Source: Notamacropus eugenii
Lineage: Eukaryota > Chordata > Mammalia > Diprotodontia > Macropodidae
NCBI RefSeq assembly: GCF_028372415.1
Contig: NC_092872.1
Coordinates: 90,502,575 to 90,566,574 of the forward strand
DNA: 64,000 nucleotides
Reading direction: 5' to 3'
A program made the position numbers and the translations under genes. This document shows, one piece after another, positions 55,741 through 64,000 of this stretch. The notes beneath the pieces were generated by a model. It saw only the letters and a program-made list of their open reading frames with translations, was not told the DNA's origin and did not search any database. Position 1 is the stretch's first letter; the number at the start of each line of letters is the position of its first letter.

Positions 55741-56356
55741 AAAGTGTATTTTGCTTCTAACCACTGCCTCTCTTATTCTGTCCTCCCTTTTGTCATCACC
55801 TCTTTTTTTTCTTATCACCTTCACCTTCAATTTCCCTCTTGGATAAGTTACATTTCCATACACAACTGAGTGAGTATATGTGTGTGTGCATACACATGTA
55901 TATTCTTCCCTCTTTGAATCAATTCTGATGAAAGTGAGGTTCAAGCATTGCCTACTCACCCCCATTTTCTAGCCACTGTAAAAGTTCTTCCTTATCTTTT
56001 ATATGAGAAAAATGTCCCCATTCTACCTTTCCCTTCCTCTCCTCCCAATGCATCCCTCTTTCTCATCTCTTCATTTTTTGGGAGATCATTCCAATATAAT
56101 CAATGCCTTCTGTTTATGTAAATTTCTTTTAACTGCCTTAATAATGATAAATTTATCAGGTGTCATATGTATCATCTTCCCATATAGGAATGTAAAACAC
56201 TTTAATTTTATTGAGTCCCTTATTAATTACTTTTTCAATTTTACCTTTTCTTTGCTTTTCTTGAGTCTTGTGGTTGAATGTCAAATTTTCTATTCAATAT
56301 TGGTCTTTTCATCAGGAGAGCTTGAAAGTCCTCTATTTTATTAAATATCAGTTTTC

Positions 56357-57140
56357 TTGGAACACTAATGCATTGTTGGTGAAGTCATGAACTGATTCAA
56401 CCATTCTGGAGAGCAATTTGGGACTGTGCCCACAGGGCTATAAAACTGCGCATACCCTTTGATCCAGCAATATTATTACTACTAGGTCTGTATCCCAAAG
56501 AGACCATAAAAAATGGGAAAGGACCCATATGTACGCAAATATTTATAACAGCTCTTTTCATGGTGGCAAAGAATTGGAAATTAGGCGATGTCCATTGATT
56601 GGGGAATGGCTGAACAAGTTGTGGTATATGAATGTAATGGAATACTATTGGTCCATAAGAAATGGTGAGCAGGAAGACTTCAGAAAATGTCTAGAAAGAC
56701 TAGCCTGAACTGATGCTGAGTGAAGTGAGCAGAACCAGGAGAACAACGTATACAGTAACAGTAACACTGTGTGATGACCAACTTTGTTAGACTTAGCTCT
56801 TCTGAGTAATGCAATGATGTAAGACAATTCCAAAAGACTAAAGATGGAAAATGCTATCCACATCCAGAGAAAGAACTATGGAGTCTGACTGCAGATCCGG
56901 TCATACTATTTTCTCTTTTTTTGGTGTTGTCTGTTGCTTGTGGTTTTTCCCTTTTATTCTGATTCTTCTTTCACAACATAGCTAATGTGCAAACTGTTTA
57001 ATATGATCATACCTGTAAAGCCTATATCAGACTGCAAGTCATGTTGGGGATGGGGGAGTGGAGCAGGGGATTTAGAACTCAAAATCTTATAAAAGAGAAT
57101 GTTGAAAACCAAAAATAAATATTTTTTTAAAAGGATGGTT
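56357..57140 (+). mobile_element. 5'-truncated L1 inserted in the minus-strand L1
   Basis: Starts in the ORF2 Cys domain ('ggaacactaatgcattgttg'), runs through 'tctggagagcaatttgggac' and 'tggggaatggctgaacaagt' to the 3' UTR and 'aaaccaaaaataaatatttt'. ORF1 antisense sequence resumes at about 57155. 'tatcagttttc' (56347) and 'tatctactttc' (57153) may be its target duplication. Confidence 0.8.
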
Positions 57141-57624
57141 AAATAAATAAATAACTATCTACTTTCCCCTGAAGGATTACACTGAGTTTTTCTGGGTAGG
57201 TTATTCTTGGTTATAATCCTAGCTCCTTTGTCTTCTGAAAGCCCTTCTCTCCTTTAATGTGGAAGCCTCTAACTTTTGTGTAATTCTGACTGTGACTCCA
57301 CAGTATTGGAACTGCTTCTTTCTGACTGCTTGAAGTATTTTCTCTTTTACCTGGGAGTGCTGGAATTTGACTATAATATTCCTGGGAGTTTTCATTTTGA
57401 GATCTCTTTCAGAAGGTAATCAGAAGATTCTTTCCATTTTTATTTTATACTGAATCTAAGCTATCAGGGAAGTTTTTCTTGATAATTTCTTGACAGATGA
57501 TGTCTAGGCTCTTTTTCAAATAGTTGCTTTCAAGTAGTCCAATAATTCTTAAGTTATCTCTCCACAATCTATTTTCTGAAGCAATTGTTTTTCTAATGAG
57601 ATATTTCACTTGATATGGGAAAAT

Positions 57625-58290
57625 CTACCTACCCATCACATACTTTTGCCATAGCACAGTGTTCAGTTCTGGTCCTCACACCTGATGGGAAGCATGATGA
57701 AGGGCCAGAGGATTGTCATGGAGGCAATAAAAGGATGAAAACCAAGATCTATAGGAGCCCTCTGGAACCAGATCTGAAGTCAATTAGGGTTGAGACACAA
57801 AGACAGGAACCAAGAACCATGAACAAAATAGTGTAATAACAAATAATAATCAATATGAGTGCACAGCCAATGGTTCAAGCCTGGAGTCAGCAGAGTTAAT
57901 AGAGTCAAGACGAACCAGGATCTATAAACTGAAGCATGAGTCAAAGCAAAATATATGGGGCGTCAGAATCACCATAGTCAAGACAACGTGAAACTGCCAT
58001 AGTGTCATGGTTTGGGGGGATAGGGACTGATAGGTTTGGCCTGGTTCAATTTTCACAGAAAGTAGAATATAAGCTCCCTGAGGTTTTTCATCTGAATTTT
58101 GTATCAGGACCTATCAAGCAGTATGGGCTTAATAAATGTGGGTTGAAAATTGGATCAGAAGGCAAGTCTGAGGATCACATATGAAATTGACTAAGGGTTC
58201 ACTTCATCCAGATTACTGTATCTGTACAAGGAAGGAGGTAAAATAAATGGTCTCCAAGGGCCTTCCATCTCAAAATTCTATAATTCTATT
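57625..58290 (+). mobile_element. Scattered CR1/L3 and L2 fragments
   Basis: 57655-57735 reads 'cacagtgttcagttctggtc' and 'gaagggccagaggattgtca' (CR1/L3 ORF type). 58060-58160 reads 'agaatataagctccctgagg' and 'gcttaataaatgtgggttga' (L2 end). 58205-58290 reads 'ggtctccaagggccttccat' (CR1 tail). The stretch 57740-58055 is unassigned. Confidence 0.45.
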
Positions 58291-58294
58291 GCTA

Positions 58295-59005
58295 ATTTCC
58301 ATACTGCCTTCCAATTTCAACATTTTTTTCTTTAGAGTGGGACTTAGTAGCTTAGGAGGAGTTGCCTGGGGAACAACTTGAGGTGAATCTTTGATGGGTA
58401 ATTATTTGGAGAGTGGAAGTTAGCTCTTCTTTTTATTCCAAGGAGGAAAAATCAAGAGAAAAGACATTAGAAACTACATCTAATGGACATTTGCAGATAA
58501 TAGGAAGATTTTGCTGACCTGATGATGTCAAATATTGTAAAAAGGTACTCAGGGAAACTGAAATATTCTTTTCTAAAGGTCTTTAAAATCAGAATGAATT
58601 TTCATGGAAAACCCCCTCTGGATACTCCCTCCCTTGCATTACCACAAGCAATTTGAGTCCCCAGAGGGTTGTTGCTACCTTGAATTCCAAGGGTTATACT
58701 GTGGATCCCTCTTTGTCTAGAAATTACAGCTTATGAACCACCCTCCCTGGGGAGGTTCCACCTTAACATTAGCCAGTAGGCCCAAATTAAAGGCATTTTC
58801 TAAGATGTTGTAACAATAGTTTTGGGGCATTGTAGACTTCTATAATACTAGAGAAGAGCAGGTGAAATGAAAGTATGGAATAGCCAATGAGGCAAAAGGA
58901 CAAAGTACAAAAAAAAAAAACCTTGAAAAAAGCAATCACAGTCCAGAGTATAAATTCCAGAGGATGAATTCCCACTGGTGTGGGAAGGACCACCTTTAGG
59001 ACACA
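58295..59005. other. Unassigned sequence
   Basis: No gene or repeat recognised; an A11-12 run at about 58909-58920. Confidence 0.35.
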
Positions 59006-59009
59006 AAGA

Positions 59010-59252
59010 TAGCATCACCACTTGCAGCTTGAATAGGGAATCAGGAAGACTTGAGTTCTAAACCTGCCTCAGACACTTCCTAACTGTGTGACCCTGTGCA
59101 AATCATTTACCCTTTCTCAGCTTCGGTTTCTTATGGATATAATAATAGCACCTACCTCACTAGGTTATTGTCTGAATCAAATGAGGTTACATATGTAAAA
59201 TACTTTGCAAATCTAAAAGTGCTATATAAATGCTAGGTATTATTATTAGTCA
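59010..59252 (+). mobile_element. tRNA/CORE SINE (MIR-like)
   Basis: 'aagacttgagttctaaacct' (B-box region), 'acttcctaactgtgtgaccc', 'ctacctcactaggttattgt', 'aaaatactttgcaaatctaa', 'gtgctatataaatgctaggt'. Confidence 0.78.
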
Positions 59253-59504
59253 AACCAGATATATACATACAATTTTCACTTTAGAAGTCATTCTCCCTTG
59301 GGATCTATCAAAAAGAGGATGCAGGGTCTCAGGTTTGTACTCTGGACATTTTACCCCTTGACGGCTTTGTCATACAAAGTACTTTTTTTCAACTTACTTG
59401 GTTAACATTTTTCATTTCATTTATCTCTCTATCTTCCTTACCCATAATGTCATTTGAGGGTTTTAAGAGCTTTTGAGTAAATTCAGATATGACACAGAAA
59501 AGGT

Positions 59505-59620
59505 ATTATCATGCCCATTTTGTAAACAAAGAAAGTAAAGCTCAGAAAGGGTAAGTAAAGAGTAGATCCAAAACTAGAACTCAGGCTTTCTGATTCCTTA
59601 CCCAATAATCATGCTAATTG
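59505..59620 (-). mobile_element. MIR-type SINE fragment
   Basis: 'cccattttgtaaacaaagaa', 'agctcagaaagggtaagtaa', 'aactagaactcaggctttct'. Confidence 0.6.
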
Positions 59621-59624
59621 GAGT

Positions 59625-60875
59625 CTGGCTGTAAACCTGAAGTTCAATTCATAGTGCAATCTGCCATCAAAAAGTAAAATGGTTACCCCCAATATGTCCA
59701 TATGGGTATATCATCTACAATTTTAAATACATTTCAATAGAAATTGCCCTGAAGATAGAGATCACAGAAAGATGTGATTATGCAGAGGGAAGTCTATAGT
59801 TCTAAGAACTATTCACTCACCTAGTGGAAATTCTTAGGTTCTACAAACATCTAATCTATTACTTTATAGTAATCATGTTATGGTTATTCAGTCCCAAACA
59901 CTTCATTTCTATTTCCCAAATATGTCAAAGGTAAACACTGGCATCTGATGCCAATTTGGGATGCATCTGTGCTTCAGTCATTTCACGATTCTAATTTCAA
60001 GTTGCACTCAAGAGAGATAACAAAGTTCTCTGGTCATCACAATAGTGAAGTGAAATAAAATATTAATCTCAGGCAATAGTTCAAAGGAGCATCATCAAAG
60101 TGGGACTTGTCTAGACAGCTGGGCAAGAAAATCTTAGCTCGCTGCAAGAGTAATCCATTGATTCCTTGGTTTTCTCCTTTGCAAGTTGGCTTCTCTGCTG
60201 TGGACTCTAGCTAAAGAAGGAGAAACCAATAGTAGCTGAGCAGTGCTTACTTATTAATGGCCTGAGACACTGGCTCTTTGAGGGTTCTCTCCTTAGTATT
60301 TGACATTCCAGTTCATCAGTCAAGTAGGCTCTGAGCTTGCAGACAATCAGAATACTAAACACTAGGAGAGCCAATTACACTCTTCTACTTCGGTTCCAGG
60401 TACTCAGGTGACCCACTTAAATCTGGTAACTAAAGGTAAGAAGCTAACAATTAAGAAAAAACCCAAAGAGGTGGAGGGAAGTGAATTGAAAATTTTCTAA
60501 TGCAGTAGGGACAAGAAGGTGATTTGGCTATAAGAGAGAAGTTGCCTTTCCAAGTATATCTTGCACTAGAGAAAAGCCCAAAAGCACACCTCTCCAGACC
60601 AGTGCAGCCCTGAGTCAATTGCATCAAGACAAAATATTATTTTTCTTTCCTTGTCTACAATAACCTTGTTTTCAGGATTGAACCTCCTATTTTAGCCATA
60701 TGGAAGTGCAAGTGCTTAGGAGATCTGCCTGATGACAATTGGGAGAAAAAAAGGCAGTACTTTGCTGGTATCTCAGAGAGTAAGAGGGGACATGAGGCAA
60801 TTGAGATGCACTAGATATTATTTTACTGGGATGAAAAGAGGATCTTAAGACCTATTAAAACATTGTAGAATGTTG
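59625..60875. other. Unassigned single-copy-looking sequence
   Basis: No repeat family and no coding region recognised. Confidence 0.35.
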
Positions 60876-60884
60876 TATTGTCAT

Positions 60885-61605
60885 TGACTTAAAACTAGAA
60901 CAGAGTTTTGAGGACACCTAGTGCATCCCTTCATTTTACAGGTTAGGAAATTGAGTCAAAGTTATTTGCCCAGGTCACATAAGTGTTGCCCCATGGACTG
61001 CTGGGAAGAACTTTAGAAATCTTCCAGCATCTTCCCTGGTTTTCTCCTTGGTCCCTCCAATACTCTTATCTCATACAATATTGATTTATAAATAATATAA
61101 ATATATTTACAATACATTGTAAACTCCTTATGGGCTTTGTTGTTATTCACCTTTGTGTCTCCAATTCCTAACACAGGCATATGTAGGTGTCTGGCATATA
61201 GTAGGTTGATTATCGAATTGAAATGAATGTAGTCCAAGACCATATACTTAAGATCATTGCATTTTGAGTTGCAAGGGATCTTAGAAATCATTAAGTACTG
61301 CTTGCTTCATTTTCTTGCTTCATTTCAGATAAGAAAACTGAAACCCAGAAAGGAAAGGAGACTCCACACAAGTCACACAAGTAGTATGTAGAGTTAGCAG
61401 ATGGAACCAAGTCCTTCAACTCCAGATCCCATACTCTTTGCACTGTACAAGAGTGTAGATGAGATAAGAAAAATGTAGATGATAAAATTGAGGCCCAGAA
61501 ATGTGAAAAAACTTGGAAGCATAGAGTGTAAAAGCCAGAAGGGACATTCAGGATCTAATTCTCATCTGTCCCTAAATATCCCCATTTTAATGCTGAGGAA
61601 GTAGC
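60885..61605 (-). mobile_element. Cluster of MIR-type SINE fragments with an L2 end between
   Basis: MIR-like minus-strand pieces at 60885-61000 ('cccttcattttacaggttag'), 61250-61445 ('gttgcaagggatcttagaaa', 'agataagaaaactgaaaccc') and 61470-61605 ('gataaaattgaggcccagaa', 'agccagaagggacattcagg'). A plus-strand L2 end lies at 61110-61230 ('ttgtgtctccaattcctaac', 'tgtctggcatatagtaggtt'). Confidence 0.55.
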
Positions 61606-62850
61606 AAATTCATCCCATTCACATTCTAAGCTATAATTATTTTTGTATTTTTTGTATATTTTGTATTTTCCTCCCTCCTTTTTTCCTCACTAGCCTTCTC
61701 TCCCTATTCCTATCCCTTCTCACTCCTCTGCTTTACTTCTATTAGTTAATTGCCTTCCTATTCCTTAACCTACCCACCCCTCCAAGAGTCCCTCCCTTAT
61801 CCTCTCCCTTCCCTCCATCCCCTTCTCTTTTTATTTCTTTCTGTATTTAGAAGATTTCTATACCTTTCTAGAGATATATGTTGTTTCTCTTAAACCCATT
61901 ACTTATGAGAGTAAAGTTCATCACTGCCTACCCTCTTCTTTTGTATCAATTTTTCCTTTTATATCTCATTTGTATAATTCTTCCTTTTTATCTCTCTCTA
62001 CAGTTTTATTTTTTTAGAATCATCTCATCATACACAATTCAGTCCAAGCCCTTTTTTCAAACTACCCAAATAATTATGACAGTCATAAGAGCACTGCTAA
62101 CATTTTAACATACAAGAAGTAAACAATTTGACCTTAGTGAGTCCCTTATAATTGGACTTTAATGTTTACCTTATATTTCTCCTGGATGTTATATGTCAAA
62201 TTTTTCCTTAGGTTCTGCTACTTCTGTCACAAATACCTGAATGTCTTTCAGTTCATTAAACATCCCATTTTTTTTCCATTCAGGATTTAATTAACTTTGC
62301 TGGGTAAGTTACCTTTGGTACCAGCTCTTTTACTCTATGAAATATTATTCTGAGATGTATGATCCTTCAGAATAGTAGCTACTAGGTCTTGTGTAATCCT
62401 TATTGTAGCTCCATGTCACGGAACTACATGAAATTTTTTTTTCTTGTTGCTTCCAATATTTGAATTCTAAGTTTTGAAACTTGGTTGTAATATTCCTGTA
62501 AGTTTCCCTCCTGGGATCTCTTTCAGGTGGTGTTCAGTGGATTTTTTTCTATTTCTGCTTTGCTTTCTTGTGCTCAAACTTTAGGGCAACTTTCCTTGAT
62601 AATTTCTTGGAATATTGTATCGATTCCTTTTTTTATTGCAATTTTCAGGTAGTCGGACTATTCCCACTTTATCCTTCCTCAATCTGTTCTCCAGATCAAT
62701 TGTTTCGCTGCCAAGATATTTCACATTCTCTTCTATTTTCTCATTCTTTTGATTTTGTTTTATTATTTCTTGGTGTCTTAGAATGTTATTAGCTCCCTTT
62801 TGCCCAATTCTAGTCTTCAGAGAATTATTATCTTAAGTTTTTTATTGTCT
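61605..62850 (-). mobile_element. Old L1 fragment: ORF1 to start of ORF2
   Basis: On the minus strand: ORF1 C-terminal half at 62850-62230 (plus-strand signs 'ctccagatcaattgtttcgc', 'gggatctctttcaggtggtg', 'actttgctgggtaagtta'), inter-ORF 62170-61640, and the first bases of ORF2 at 61608 ('aaattcatcccattcacatt'). Neither natural end is present. Confidence 0.75.
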
Positions 62851-62899
62851 ATTTCAAATTGTCTAATTAGGTTACAGGTTTAAGGGTGTGCCCGCCCAG

Positions 62900-64000
62900 A
62901 GCATGGTACAGAGAGCCAGTAGTGGCTAGGCTTTGAACTTTTGCACCTGGGCATGATTGAGTCTTAAGCTCAATAGGCCAAAAGGAATTGGGATTTTGTC
63001 CAAATCAGGGGCTCTCCAGCCACTGTGAGGACTGATTGCACAGATAGTAAACGCCTAAAGTCTTCTTTTCCCCCAACGATCTGACTCCCACCCTTCTGAT
63101 GCCAAATGTCTGCAGCCATCTAGCCCCAGCCGAAGAACCTTCCCACCCTCTTAGGAGGAGGCATCTCTGCCTTCCTGGCTTCCTAGGGCTAAGGCATTTG
63201 ACCCCAGGGCACATTACCTGTCTACCAGCAGTCAAGTTGAGGTAGGGTATGTGTGTGCGAAAAAAGGATGAGGTGGTGTTGGAACTTCTCAGTAGCGTGG
63301 CAGATCGCCCTGTTTGTGCCTTGGGAGGGCTCCGCAAGGTAGTGAGGGCAACTCTGAGGTAGTAACGGAGGTCAACTATTTCAAGTTGCACACAGCTCCA
63401 AGAGAAATAGTCCAGAAGGGCTGTGAGGAAGCTAAACTCTTTCACCTCTTTGTGCATCCCTTTTGAACTGTGGCTTCAACCTGCACGCTTTAGGATAACG
63501 GCAGAGCTTGATAGTGGCAGAAGTTTGGAGCTGAATGATGATAGATTACAGGAAGACTTGGGTTGGGGTGGCACTATTGAAGAGGGGACACAGCATGTGA
63601 GAATGAGAAGAGTGGGGTACGACTTTGGGTGTGAAAGTGTATACAACTGGATCTTTGGGTGAGAAGGAATTTTCCCTTCAAGCTAATTCAATTAAGGCAA
63701 CTATACGCGTCTGTTGTGTGCAAAGCACAGAGTTTGGTGCAGGACAGATTCAAAGTGGAAAGAGCACCTGCACTTAAGGGTGCGGACCCTGGATGAATGT
63801 GTTTTGGGAGGGGAGAGGGTGGAACTAAGTGCTCTTTATCTCACTCGGAGAATTCCCCACCACACCGCCGACCCCGTCCTGAAAGCAGCTTTAAGAAGGT
63901 TTATCCTAAAATAGAAAGTGAAAGGAGTTTGAGTACATGCAATATTAAGGCTAACCCACTGAAAATGGCTTGAGGGAGGAGTGCGAGGGTAGGGGAGGTG
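62900..64000. other. CpG-enriched, repeat-free sequence
   Basis: I count roughly 18-20 CpGs in the last kilobase ('cagatcgccctg', 'ctccgcaagg', 'atacgcgtct', 'caccgccgaccccg'), against very few elsewhere. GC is also higher. A 150-codon minus-strand frame at 63005-63457 and smaller plus-strand frames have no domain I recognise. It could be the edge of a CpG island or a first exon beyond the window. Confidence 0.4.

Larger units (their letters stand above)
54245..57612 (-). mobile_element. Old L1, minus strand, with ORF2 middle missing
   Basis: From its 3' end: A-rich end and 3' UTR at 54245-54600, ORF2 C-terminus 54600-55330 ('ttccaattctttgccaccac', 'ggtggtacctcagagttgtt'), then a jump near 55335 to the endonuclease N-terminus (55365-55600), inter-ORF 55600-56250, ORF1 C-terminal part 56250-57612 interrupted by the L1 at 56357-57140. 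It is truncated at 57612. Confidence 0.8.

Noticed and set aside
55548-55760. Ser/Leu-rich 70-codon frame
   Set aside because: Translation of a CTCTGT tract within an old L1.
63005-63457. 150-codon minus-strand frame near the window end
   Set aside because: No recognised domain; GC-rich sequence lengthens random frames. Kept only as part of the CpG-rich region.

Overview
This window is non-coding mammalian nuclear DNA, most likely from a marsupial. The reasons are the L1 lineage with a promoter beginning 'gagccaagatggcagagtag', RTE (BovB-type) LINEs, ORF2-less L1 derivatives (HAL1-like), tRNA/CORE SINEs, old L2 and CR1/L3 relics, hAT MITEs, and very low CpG. The species is not fixed by anything I can see. 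Most of the 64 kb is interspersed repeats. Only one short stretch (41.6-41.9 kb) looks like a host protein-coding exon.

0-6.8 kb: a nearly full-length L1 on the plus strand, cut by the window start inside ORF1. ORF2 is complete in domain layout except for one in-frame TAG. It sits inside a HAL1-like element, which in turn sits in an RTE LINE. 6.8-15 kb: CR1/L3, MIR, microsatellites, an unusual ~150 bp local duplication, an L2 end, two full hAT-type MITEs plus the end of a third, and weak LTR-like relics. 15.1-18.6 kb: an L1 with its 5' end but with ORF1 fused to ORF2 across a large internal deletion. 18.6-19.3 kb: a solo-LTR-like relic carrying a (TA)n run. 20.6-25.5 kb: fragments of older L1s and a minus-strand HAL1-like element.

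25.9-33.4 kb is a nest four levels deep. An RTE is split by a minus-strand HAL1, which is itself split by a young plus-strand L1 with a 14-bp target-site duplication; that L1 carries an inverted piece of ORF2. A further small L1 fragment splits the RTE downstream. 33.5-41 kb is older DNA with MIR and L2 relics, an L1 3' end, and a 7SL (SRP) RNA retro-pseudogene at 38.2-38.5 kb.

41.6-41.9 kb encodes a CARD-like death-fold segment ending at a plausible splice donor; this is the best candidate for a host gene. 43.5-45.6 kb is an L2 mosaic with pieces in opposite orientations. 46.6-62.9 kb holds more MIR, L2 and old L1 relics, including a minus-strand L1 invaded by a plus-strand L1. The last kilobase (63-64 kb) is visibly richer in CpG than the rest and may approach a promoter. 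Repeat family names are from memory of consensus sequences, not from a database search. Boundaries are usually good to about 10-30 bases.
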